Assembly (NCBI GenBank): GCA_016794345.1
Contig: JAEUKE010000129.1
Location: 27,484-91,483, forward strand
Length of the DNA: 64,000 nucleotides
Reading direction: 5' to 3'
DNA from: Myxococcales bacterium
Lineage (GTDB): Bacteria; Myxococcota_A; Polyangia; Polyangiales; Polyangiaceae
A model generated the notes under the pieces. It saw only the letters and a program-made list of their open reading frames with translations. It searched no databases and was not told the DNA's origin. A program made the position numbers and the translations under genes. Below, in pieces: positions 23,882 to 31,708 of the stretch. How positions within the stretch are numbered: the stretch's first letter is position 1; every line of letters begins with the position of its first letter.

Positions 23882-25498
23882 ATGCCTGTGGATTCACCCC
23901 CCCGGCCCCCCTCGCACAGCGAGGGGGGAGAGCCTCCGAGCCCGCGCGGGCCCGTCGTGATCGTGTTCGTGGACGGCTGGACCGTCGAAGACGGAGCGCC
24001 GCAGCTCCACGAAGGAGCCCCTCGGCTCGCGGCGATCGTTCGCGAGAGCGCGTGGACGACAATCGGCGTCGCCGGCTCGCACATCGGGCTGGAAGACGAG
24101 CACCCGCCGAGCGAGCACGTCGCATACCGGGCAGCCGGAGTCGGGAGCAAGCCCAAGCTCGCGAGCGAGCCGGTCGAAGCGGCCGTCCGTGACGACGCGG
24201 TCGGTCGAGCGCCGGCCTTCGCGCAGATCGTCCACACGGCGATGAGCAACAGCGGCAAGGTGACCGACTTCATCGACGGCATCGACAAAGATGCGTGCAC
24301 GGTCCACGTCTTCGCGCTGCTCTCGGACTCGAGCAACCACGGCGACGTGCGCCACCTGAACGCGGTCGTGGACGTCCTGGCGTTCCACGATCTGCCCTTC
24401 GTCGTCCACGCCTTCGTCGACGGCGTCGACACCCCGGAGAAGAGCGCGTGGCCCTTCGTCGAGGCCCTCGAGAATCGTCTCCAGCGAACCGGGAGAATCG
24501 CGACGATCTCGGGACGCACGTACGCGTTCGACAGCCAGGGCGATTGGGACAAGACGCTCGAGCTGTATCGAGCGGTCGTCCACGCCGAAGCGGATCGCTA
24601 CCACGACGCGAACCAGGCGCTCGCTTCGTCGTATGCAGCCGGCTACACGGACGCGAACCTCTTGCCCGTGATCGTGGGCGAATACCGAGGTGTGCAGGGC
24701 GGCTTCGGCCTCGAGCTCCCGAGCGACAACCCGGAGTGGCGGTGGCGCGGGGAGGACGTGGGCGTCTTCGTCGGGCTTCGGAGCGAGGCGTTCCGCCAGC
24801 TCGCCGCCGTGCTCACGCGGACGAACCTGCCGGACCACGTGGCCGAGCAGGTGACCCTCGTCCGACGTCCCGTCGTCGCGTTCGACACGCGTTGCCTCGC
24901 GAGCTTCGTCCGCGTCTCCACGGTGCCCGAGCTCGCCGTGGTGTTCCCGGAGGAGCCGCCGGAGTGGTCGCTCGGAGCCTTCTTCGCGGCGCGTGGTGAC
25001 CGGCAGCTGCGCATCGGCAGCCCCGGACGAGAGGACCACGTGGAGGTGCATTTCGACGGCGGCGGCGACCTCGAGGGCGTCGACGTCGCGCACGCACCCA
25101 CCGACGGCGCCGCCCTCACGCGAGCGCTCGAGGCGGTGGAGGAGGGGAGCGCCTCGTTTGTCGTGGTCGGTCTCGGTGGCGTCGATCGGGCCTCCCGATC
25201 GACCGAGCCCGCCGACGTCGGGCGCGCGTTCTCGGAGATGGACGAGCCGCTCGGCGCGCTCGCGGCCCGTGTGCGAGAGCGGGGCGGGCTCCTCCTGATC
25301 ACGTCGAGCCACGGGCCTCCGAAGCCCCGGTCTCACGTCGACGACCGCGTCCCCCTCGTCCTCGTCGGACCCTCGGGCGCCACGCTCCGTCCGGACGGCA
25401 CGGTTGCCGATCTGGCTGCGACCGTCCTCGAATGGCTGGGCGAAGACGCCCCGGAGTCGCTCCCCGGCCGCTCCCTGCTCGCGAACCGATCGTCGTGA
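23882..25498 (+). CDS. degenerate phosphoglycerate mutase (iPGM/GpmI)-like protein
   Basis: A 538-residue protein with the full order of cofactor-independent phosphoglycerate mutase: VVIVFVDGW, ALLSD with a conserved His (SNHGDVRHL), HAFVDGVDTPEKS, ISGRTYAFD, FVGLRSEAFRQL and LLITSSHGPP. Catalytic residues are eroded. DGRD has become DGVD; MDRDKRW has become FDSQGDW; the second Arg of FRPDR is Ala; the DMVGH His is Arg; ADHGN has become SSHGP, losing a metal-binding Asp. Glycolytic activity is therefore unlikely. ATG 23882 reads through a palindromic repeat; GTG 23957 is an alternative that would start at the fold. The stop overlaps the pseudokinase GTG (25495-25498). Confidence 0.8.
   Translation: MPVDSPPRPPSHSEGGEPPSPRGPVVIVFVDGWTVEDGAPQLHEGAPRLAAIVRESAWTTIGVAGSHIGLEDEHPPSEHVAYRAAGVGSKPKLASEPVEAAVRDDAVGRAPAFAQIVHTAMSNSGKVTDFIDGIDKDACTVHVFALLSDSSNHGDVRHLNAVVDVLAFHDLPFVVHAFVDGVDTPEKSAWPFVEALENRLQRTGRIATISGRTYAFDSQGDWDKTLELYRAVVHAEADRYHDANQALASSYAAGYTDANLLPVIVGEYRGVQGGFGLELPSDNPEWRWRGEDVGVFVGLRSEAFRQLAAVLTRTNLPDHVAEQVTLVRRPVVAFDTRCLASFVRVSTVPELAVVFPEEPPEWSLGAFFAARGDRQLRIGSPGREDHVEVHFDGGGDLEGVDVAHAPTDGAALTRALEAVEEGSASFVVVGLGGVDRASRSTEPADVGRAFSEMDEPLGALAARVRERGGLLLITSSHGPPKPRSHVDDRVPLVLVGPSGATLRPDGTVADLAATVLEWLGEDAPESLPGRSLLANRSS
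23891..23930. repeat. dispersed palindromic repeat, copy 1 (within gene 5' end)
   Basis: GATTCACCCCCCCGG followed by a perfect 10-bp inverted repeat, CCCCCCTCGC-ACA-GCGAGGGGGG (23906-23928). The same element in reverse orientation is at 32754-32790 with a changed stem (CCCCCCTCAC/GTGAGGGGGG), so pairing is kept by compensatory changes. Here it lies inside the first 17 codons of the iPGM-like gene if ATG 23882 is used. Confidence 0.8.
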
Positions 25499-26772
25499 CG
25501 ACGAAGCCCGAGGCGCTCGGTCCTTATCGGCTCGGAGAGCCGGTGCGCCACCGGGGGCTCTTCGTCGTCTACGAGGGCGTGCACACGGAGCTCGGACGCC
25601 GCGCGTGGGTGGTCACCACGGCGCCGAGCCTCGCGGTGCGCGAGGAGATCACGAAGCGGCTCGAGGAGCGGGCCGCGCTCGTGAGCCGGTTCGGCGGGCT
25701 CGCCGTGCTTGCGGTGTACGAGGTCGTTCGGTCCGGGGATCGCACGGGCGTCGTCTTCGAGCGCCCCGCTGGCCCCTGCCTGGCCGACCTGACGAAGGCG
25801 CTCGGGTCGACGGGCGGCCTCGAGCCAAACGAGGTCGTCGCGCTCGGCGTCCTCTTGTGCCGCGCGGTCGCCACCATCCACGCCGAGGGCGCGGTGCACC
25901 TCGCGCTCTCCCCGGGCGACATCTACTTCACGCGCAGCGGGACGGTCCGCCTCGGCGGGTTGCTCGACGCGGCGCCGGCCGGGGCAACGCTCGACGAGAA
26001 GGACATCCCCGAGCCTGGGCTCGAGGCGAGCTACCGAGCGCCCGAGCGCATCGCTGGCGATCCACCCCGCCCGCAGAGTGACGTCTTCTCGATCGCGGTG
26101 ATCTTGCACGAGCTCGCGAGCGGCGCGCACCCCTTTGCGGGCGAGGGGCCGAGCGCGCTGGCGAGGCGCGTACGGACGGCGGCGCCTCCGCCGCTCCCCG
26201 CCCACGCGGTCGACGGCCTCGACCACGTCCTCGGTCGCGCGCTCGAGAAGCCGCCCGCGCTGCGCCACGACAACGCGGGCAAGCTCGCGGACGATCTCGC
26301 AGGCTTGCTCGACCCTTCCACCTCCGCGGAGGAGCTTGTCCGCGCCGCGCTGCTCCGAGGAGGCTTCGACGTGGACGGCGTCAAGAGCACCGGCAGGCGA
26401 GCGCTCGACATTCGGCCCCTGCTCCTCCAGCTCGGGGCGGTCACGGCCGTGATGATCCTCGTCGCAGCCGTGGTCGGCGGCGCGAGCGGTCCGCCCGAGC
26501 CGCTCGGCCTCCACGCCGGCGCGCGCGCTGCGTATGTCCGCGTGCTCGCGCATCCCTGGGCGGAGGTCGCCATCGACGGCGAGGTCGTCGACACCACGCC
26601 CATCGGCAAGCCGATCCCGGTCGCGCCGGGCAAACACGAGGTGCTCCTGCGCCACCCCAAGGCCCCTGAGGAGCGCCGGTCGATCGAGGTCGTGGCGGGC
26701 GAGACCGCCGTCGTCGACGTGGAGATGGCGGTGGAGCGCAAGATCCAGGCGCCGGTCGACGACTCGCCCTGA
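25495..26772 (+). CDS. membrane-anchored pseudokinase with C-terminal PEGA domain
   Basis: A 425-residue kinase-fold protein that appears catalytically dead. The glycine loop is degenerate (GEPVRHRGLFVVYEG), the ATP lysine is missing (WVVTT), HRDLKPEN is replaced by HLALSPGD, and DFG by GGL. Fold landmarks remain, such as SYRAPERIAG and SDVFSIAVILHELASGAHPF. A TM helix (about 315-340) leads to an extracytoplasmic PEGA domain (about 352-415: AEVAIDGEVVDTTPIGKPI). GTG 25495 overlaps the stop of the iPGM-like gene (GTGA). Likely role: a scaffold or regulatory subunit that connects an outside signal to a cytoplasmic partner; this is inferred. Confidence 0.85.
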   Translation: MTTKPEALGPYRLGEPVRHRGLFVVYEGVHTELGRRAWVVTTAPSLAVREEITKRLEERAALVSRFGGLAVLAVYEVVRSGDRTGVVFERPAGPCLADLTKALGSTGGLEPNEVVALGVLLCRAVATIHAEGAVHLALSPGDIYFTRSGTVRLGGLLDAAPAGATLDEKDIPEPGLEASYRAPERIAGDPPRPQSDVFSIAVILHELASGAHPFAGEGPSALARRVRTAAPPPLPAHAVDGLDHVLGRALEKPPALRHDNAGKLADDLAGLLDPSTSAEELVRAALLRGGFDVDGVKSTGRRALDIRPLLLQLGAVTAVMILVAAVVGGASGPPEPLGLHAGARAAYVRVLAHPWAEVAIDGEVVDTTPIGKPIPVAPGKHEVLLRHPKAPEERRSIEVVAGETAVVDVEMAVERKIQAPVDDSP

Positions 26773-26852
26773 CGCGGCTTCCCGCCCACCCGTGCGAAGC
26801 GGACGGTCACCCTCGGCCACCGCGCCGCGTGAACTGGTGATACCGTGCTGGA

Positions 26853-28358
26853 ATGGTGGACACGAACGAGCCGGAGACGAACCGCCTCGCCACCCGGGAG
26901 GGAAGACCTGCAATGGGCGCCAGGCTCACGGCGCTCGGCGGTCAGCTCCTCGGTCGACACTTCGTGCTCGGGGCCACGGCCGTGCTCGGTCGCGGCGCGA
27001 CGAGCGCGGTCTGTGTCGATGACACCGACGTCTCCCGGTCGCACGCCGAGGTGCGGCGTCTGCCTGACGGCACCTACGAGATCGTCGACCTGGGGAGTCG
27101 CAACGGGACCTTTCTGAACGGCGACCGCGTCTCGCGGTCTCCGCTCTCGTTCGGCGATCGCATCCGGGTCGGGGGCACGATCTTCCTGTTCTCGCCTCAC
27201 GATCCGCTCAGCGAGGAGCTCCTGCTGCGCGACCGGCTCGAGACCGTGGGGCGCCTCTCCACCGGGATCGCGCACGATCTCAACAATGCCCTCTGCGTGA
27301 TCAAGTCGATGGCTGCGCTCTTGCTCGACGAGCCAGAGATGGCCGTCCCCAGCCGCGCCGAGTGCCTCGACGACGTGCTCACCGCTTCGGTGAGGGCCGA
27401 GCGCCTTGCCAAGCGCATGCTCGCGTTCGTTCGTGGGCACGACGACCCTGCGCGTGTCCTGGAGCTGGGCTCCGTCGTGGACGACGCCGCGCAGCTCGCT
27501 CGTCGCCTCCTCCCGGAGGACGTGACGCTCTCGGTGCAGGTGGAGCCGAAGCTCTTCGTCTTCGCCGAGTCGACACAGCTGCTCCAGGTCTTCTTGAACC
27601 TCGCCGTCAACGCGCGGGACGCCATCGCGGCGACCGGCAGAGGTGGAGCCATCAGGCTCGTCGGCGAACGGGACGGCGGTGATGTCGTCGTCCGCGTGGA
27701 GGATGACGGCTGCGGCATGACCGAGGAGGTCGCAGGAAGGATCTTCGAGCCCTTCTTCACGACGAAAGGGCCGCGCGGCAGCGGCATCGGCCTCGCGACG
27801 GTTCGCGAGATCGTCGAGAACCACGGCGGTCGGGTGGAGGTGGCCTCGACCGTCGGACGGGGGACGACCTTCACCGTCCGGCTCCGCGCCCACGAAAGCG
27901 GCAGCGTCGCGCGCGCGGGGACGCTCGTCAAACAGTCCGTCACGGCGCTCGGCGCCGGCCAGCGACTCCTGGTCGTCGATCGGGATGCCGCTGCACGTCG
28001 CGCGACGCTGCGTCTGCTCGATCGCTCGGGCTACGTCGTGACGGAGGCATCGACGTGTGCGGAGGCCGGTGCGCGGCTAAACACGATGGATGTCGTCCTG
28101 CTCGACCTGGATCAGGCGGCCACGTGTCTGGGCGCGCTCGAGTCCTTGGGGCGAGCCGGAGTCCGCAGGCCCGTGATCGTGGCGACGGCCGCCTCGGATC
28201 GCGACGCGGCGCTCGACCGAGTCCGCGACCTCGGCGCCTCGGGGCTCGTCCTGAAGCCGTTCACGCGTGGCGAGATCCTCGGCGCGATCCACAAAGGATT
28301 GTCGACGGCCGGGCTCATCGACGCGGACGACACGTTCCAGAACCGACGCTCGCGCTGA
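26853..28358 (+). CDS. FHA-histidine kinase-receiver hybrid protein
   Basis: A 501-residue soluble signalling protein. An FHA domain (about 30-115: LGRGATSAV, SRSHAEV, GSRNGTFLNG) is followed by a HisKA dimerisation helix with phospho-acceptor His (STGIAHDLNNAL), an HATPase_c domain (N box NLAVNARDAI, DDGCGM, GSGIGLATV) and a C-terminal receiver (about 370-495) with candidate phospho-Asp in VVLLDLDQ and Lys in VLKPFT. The FHA domain should bind phosphothreonine proteins, linking Ser/Thr kinase output to a two-component phosphorelay. The gene lies 80 bases after the pseudokinase on the same strand, so a common operon is possible. ATG 26853 gives a short leader before FHA. Confidence 0.92.
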   Translation: MVDTNEPETNRLATREGRPAMGARLTALGGQLLGRHFVLGATAVLGRGATSAVCVDDTDVSRSHAEVRRLPDGTYEIVDLGSRNGTFLNGDRVSRSPLSFGDRIRVGGTIFLFSPHDPLSEELLLRDRLETVGRLSTGIAHDLNNALCVIKSMAALLLDEPEMAVPSRAECLDDVLTASVRAERLAKRMLAFVRGHDDPARVLELGSVVDDAAQLARRLLPEDVTLSVQVEPKLFVFAESTQLLQVFLNLAVNARDAIAATGRGGAIRLVGERDGGDVVVRVEDDGCGMTEEVAGRIFEPFFTTKGPRGSGIGLATVREIVENHGGRVEVASTVGRGTTFTVRLRAHESGSVARAGTLVKQSVTALGAGQRLLVVDRDAAARRATLRLLDRSGYVVTEASTCAEAGARLNTMDVVLLDLDQAATCLGALESLGRAGVRRPVIVATAASDRDAALDRVRDLGASGLVLKPFTRGEILGAIHKGLSTAGLIDADDTFQNRRSR

Positions 28359-28364
28359 TTGCGG

Positions 28365-29216
28365 TCAGCCTCCCTGGCAGTCACAGGAGGCACCGCATAC
28401 GACGGTCGGGGCGCTGCCGCCCGAGCTGATGGCGCTGCACGCATTCGTCCCGCAGGTCAGTTTCGCGGTGCTGTCGCAGGCGCCGTTCGGACAGCTGATC
28501 TGACAAGGCCCATTCGAGCAGACCACCTCGAGGAGGTCGCAGGTGCCGTTGCCACTGGAGCAGGATACCCCACACTCGTGGGTCTCTGGGCACAGGATGA
28601 TTGCGCCTTCGCAGGCGTGAGACCCGGCGCAGCTCACCTGGCAATCGAAGCCGGGCGGACAGGTCACCGTCTCGCCGTCGCACCCGATGTTCCCGCACTC
28701 GATCGTGCAGGTGTTGTTCGCGTCGCAGCCCCCCGTGCATTCGGAGGGGCAGTTGCCGCCCGGTGGGTCCGGCGCGTCGCCGCAGCAGAGGCCCGCTGCC
28801 AGGCAGCTCGCTGCGCCACACTCGTCCGCCGGATCGGTGCCCGATTCGAACCCGGCGCATGTGCCATCGGGCGAGCCGGTGAGCTCCGACCGGCAGGCTT
28901 CGCACACGCCGTCACAGGGTCGGTCGCAGCAGACGCCGTCCGAGCAGAACGTGCTCGCGCATTGGTCGGGTCCGGTGCACGGAGCACCGTTCGGGAGGCC
29001 GGCACCGGCACCCGTGCTGCCCGAGCCACCGGCACCGCCCGCGCCTCCGGTCGCCGTGCTCGTCGTCGCCACGTCGCTGCCGCCTCCCGCGCCGCCGCTC
29101 GCTCCCGCGCCGCTCTGGGGTGGCCGATCCTCGTAGCGATAGTCCTCGACGCCCGAGATCAGGTGACAGCCTGCGAGCGGCACGATGACGAGCAGACGCT
29201 GCACCGTGCGCCTCAT
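28365..29216 (-). CDS. Cys-rich lipoprotein with Gly/Ser stalk
   Basis: Predicted 283-residue lipoprotein: signal LLVIVPLAGC (lipid Cys about 17), a Gly/Ala/Ser/Thr stalk (about 36-75), and then a domain with more than 30 Cys. Repeated patterns such as FCSDGVCCDRPC, CGDAPDPPGGNC, VTCPPGFDC, LTCGTNAC and CGASCDC suggest a disulfide-rich, EGF- or Dickkopf-like surface domain. It is the last gene of the kinase/TPR-PEGA/lipoprotein operon; its ATG overlaps the TPR-PEGA stop (ATGA, 29213-29216). The stalk is similar in composition and position to those of 14652-15716 and 56300-57835, while the C-terminal domains are unrelated. It converges with the FHA-histidine kinase gene 6 bases away. Confidence 0.8.
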   Translation of the reverse strand: MRRTVQRLLVIVPLAGCHLISGVEDYRYEDRPPQSGAGASGGAGGGSDVATTSTATGGAGGAGGSGSTGAGAGLPNGAPCTGPDQCASTFCSDGVCCDRPCDGVCEACRSELTGSPDGTCAGFESGTDPADECGAASCLAAGLCCGDAPDPPGGNCPSECTGGCDANNTCTIECGNIGCDGETVTCPPGFDCQVSCAGSHACEGAIILCPETHECGVSCSSGNGTCDLLEVVCSNGPCQISCPNGACDSTAKLTCGTNACSAISSGGSAPTVVCGASCDCQGG

Positions 29217-30220
29217 TCGAGCTCCCCCGCAAGCGCGCCATAGCTCGGGCCGACCACGAACCGAAGCGTCGCGGCTCGCCGCGTCATCGTGCTCTCCTTG
29301 CGCGGCTCTTGTGTGTTCCAGAGCACGACGCCGGTGACGAGGCCGATGGCGCCGGCGCCGGCGAGCACGAAGCTCGTCGTGGAGACATGGGCCAGGGTCA
29401 GGGCGCGGCTGCCCCGTTCTTCTTCCTTGGTCGGACAGATCCCATCCGAGCAGACGTCGCGCAGCCCGGATGCCGCGTCGAGGCTCGCCGCGCCCGTGCC
29501 GATCCCCACGGCGAGGCCCAGCCCTGCGACGACGGAGCCGGCGGCGATGAGCGGGATTGCCACGGGGCTCTCGGACCTCGGAGGGTGTGCTGCGCGCGGT
29601 TTGGCGGGTGCGCGGGGGGCGGACACTCGAGCGAGGGAGAGCTCGACGCCGGCTTGTTGCCCTTCTCCCACCTCGATCTGCTGCACCCCATCGCTGCAGC
29701 CGGAAGCGGCGCCGCGGATCGTGTGGCTTCCCGGATCCAAGCGGACCATGCCGGCCTCGCCGTTCATCGGCACGGTCTGGCCGTCGACCGTGACACGCAC
29801 TGCCCCCTCGCTTGCACACGAAACGCGGAGCGTGAGCGTCGCGATGCGGCTCGCGAGCGCGTCGGCCGATCGCGCGGCCTCGTCGCGCGCGCTCCGAAAC
29901 GCGCTCGACTCGTCGGGCGACTCGGGGATGCGCGCGATCCGCAGGAACACGTCTCGCGCCTCCACCAAGCGTCCCAGCTTCACCAGCGCTCGCCCGACGC
30001 CCAGCGCTGTGGTCGGAGCGTGCACGATCTCATCGGCCTTCCGGAACGCTTCGAGGGCGCCCTCGGGGTCGTCGGCTTCGAAGCGCTCATTCCCCTTGGC
30101 CACCCAGGTCCGGGCCGTCTCCTTCTCCACTGCAGAGGGCTGCGCGTGGGCGAGACGTGGTGCCAGCGTGAGAACGCCGAGCGCCAGCGCGACGTGTCGC
30201 AGGTCAGAAGCCCGGATCAA
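29213..30220 (-). CDS. TPR-PEGA protein with two TM segments
   Basis: A 335-residue exported protein. TTG 30220 is chosen because GAGGAGA lies 6-7 bases upstream and it begins the signal peptide (1-26, ending RLAHAQ). TPR-like helices follow (about 35-98), then a PEGA-like domain (about 128-196: VRVTVDGQTVP, VRLDPGSHTI), a Pro/Arg linker, TM1 (222-244), a loop with a Cys pair (DVCSDGICPT, Cys257 and Cys262) and TM2 (283-302). The C-terminal tail has the conserved beta-like pattern but ends ELE instead of Phe. Its start lies inside the last codons of the kinase gene (17-base overlap) and its stop overlaps the lipoprotein start, so all three are translationally linked. Confidence 0.82.
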   Translation of the reverse strand: MIRASDLRHVALALGVLTLAPRLAHAQPSAVEKETARTWVAKGNERFEADDPEGALEAFRKADEIVHAPTTALGVGRALVKLGRLVEARDVFLRIARIPESPDESSAFRSARDEAARSADALASRIATLTLRVSCASEGAVRVTVDGQTVPMNGEAGMVRLDPGSHTIRGAASGCSDGVQQIEVGEGQQAGVELSLARVSAPRAPAKPRAAHPPRSESPVAIPLIAAGSVVAGLGLAVGIGTGAASLDAASGLRDVCSDGICPTKEEERGSRALTLAHVSTTSFVLAGAGAIGLVTGVVLWNTQEPRKESTMTRRAATLRFVVGPSYGALAGELE

Positions 30221-31616
30221 TGGCGTCTCCTCGTGGCCGCGTCTTGCTCGGGGTGGTGCGTGCCGGCGCAGGACGTGCGGCTGGCGTGTGTCGTTGCGGC
30301 CGCGCCGAGCTCGAGGGCTCGGTCGCGACCACCTCGTTCGTCGTAGCGCCACGTGCCTCAGGGAAGAGCGCGGGCGGAGCGGCATGGGCCGTTGGAGGAC
30401 CACCGTTGGTGGCAGCGGTCGAGCCCAGGACGAGCGAGCCTGCAGGAGCGTCACCGGCACGAGCGGGGGACGGCTCCGAAGCGGGCCAGAGACCGACGGT
30501 TAGGACGGTCACCCCGAGCACCCCCATCCCCGCAATCACAACCACCGCCCATTGGTGCCGTGGGCTCGGCGGCGCGGTGGTCTCCTGGATGCTCGCCACC
30601 TCGGCGACTGGCTCGGGCGGCGTCGACGCGGACCAGACGGTCCCCAGTGCGACGCCGGTGACGTCGGTGTCGACGCCGCGAGCGAGCGCGTACTGCGCGA
30701 GCGCGGCGCCCAGGCTCGCGATCGTCGGCCACCGATCGGCCGGCGCCTTGGCCAGGCCTCGCTTGAGGATCGCCCAGAGCGCGCTGTCGCCCGCGCCGAG
30801 ATCCGTCGTCGGCACGGGGTCCTTGTCCGCTATGGCCCGGAACAGGTCGAAGCTCGACTCGCCTTCGAACGGCGCCCTCCCGGCGATGGCTTCGTAGAAG
30901 ACGACCGTGAATGCCCAGACGTCTGCGCGCTCGTCGATCGCGGCCTGCTCACGCACTTGCTCGGGCGCCATGTATCCGGGGCTGCCCACCCAGCCGCCGG
31001 CCCGCGTGAGCTTCGTCTCCCCTTCGAGCACCTTGGCGACGCCGAAGTCCACGAGCTTGGGCGTGACGACGCCGGGGTCGGCCTGGGCAAGGATGATGTT
31101 CTCGGGCTTGAGATCCCGGTGGACGATCCCGCGCCGGTGGACCGCGGCGAGCGCGTGCGCGATCGGGAGGAGTGTCTTGCACGCCGTGAGCGCGTCCAGC
31201 CTCACCTTGCGGTCGAGGAGGTTCGCGAGGCTCTCTCCCTCGACGACCTCCATCACGATGAACGGGTCGCCGCTGCTCGTTCGCCCGAAGTCGAAGATCG
31301 ACACGATCGACGGGTGCCGGATCCGGGCCGCCGCGCGCGCCTCCACCAGGAGCCGCTCGGCGCTCGTGTCGGAAGCTGCCTCCCGTCGGATGAGCTTCAC
31401 CGCGACGTCGACGTCGAGCGTCAGGTTGCGGGCGCGCCAGACCGTCCCCATTCCTCCTCGACCGAGCACGGCGTCGAGCCGGTACTTGTCGGCGATGACC
31501 TCGCCTGGCTTGTAGGGCCCGTTCGCGATGCCGTCCGAGAGCGCCGGCGGAGCGCCGGTGCTCGTCGTGGTCTCGAGCCGCTGTCGGTCGAGGTCGGAGA
31601 GGGGCGAGAGGGGCAC
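30204..31616 (-). CDS. Ser/Thr protein kinase with C-terminal TM segment
   Basis: A 470-residue kinase with all catalytic motifs: glycine loop GRGGMGTVWRA (about 52-62), Lys74 (VAVKLI), HRDLKPEN (166-173), DFGVA (190-194), APEQ. A TM helix (about 356-377) is followed by an Ala/Pro/Thr-rich extracytoplasmic tail. GTG 31616 is preferred, with GGAG about 9 bases upstream; a longer reading from 31643 is possible. It heads the operon kinase, TPR-PEGA protein, Cys-rich lipoprotein. Autophosphorylation in response to a signal carried across the membrane by the two partners is the natural hypothesis. It diverges from the esterase at 31709. Confidence 0.94.
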   Translation of the reverse strand: MPLSPLSDLDRQRLETTTSTGAPPALSDGIANGPYKPGEVIADKYRLDAVLGRGGMGTVWRARNLTLDVDVAVKLIRREAASDTSAERLLVEARAAARIRHPSIVSIFDFGRTSSGDPFIVMEVVEGESLANLLDRKVRLDALTACKTLLPIAHALAAVHRRGIVHRDLKPENIILAQADPGVVTPKLVDFGVAKVLEGETKLTRAGGWVGSPGYMAPEQVREQAAIDERADVWAFTVVFYEAIAGRAPFEGESSFDLFRAIADKDPVPTTDLGAGDSALWAILKRGLAKAPADRWPTIASLGAALAQYALARGVDTDVTGVALGTVWSASTPPEPVAEVASIQETTAPPSPRHQWAVVVIAGMGVLGVTVLTVGLWPASEPSPARAGDAPAGSLVLGSTAATNGGPPTAHAAPPALFPEARGATTNEVVATEPSSSARPQRHTPAARPAPARTTPSKTRPRGDAIDPGF

Positions 31617-31708
31617 GTCGGCTCGCTCCCTCCAACGGCACAATCAGGTAGGCGGTTGAGCGCCCCGAACCACCCTTCTTTGCCGACTGCTGCTAGTTCT
31701 CTTCGACC

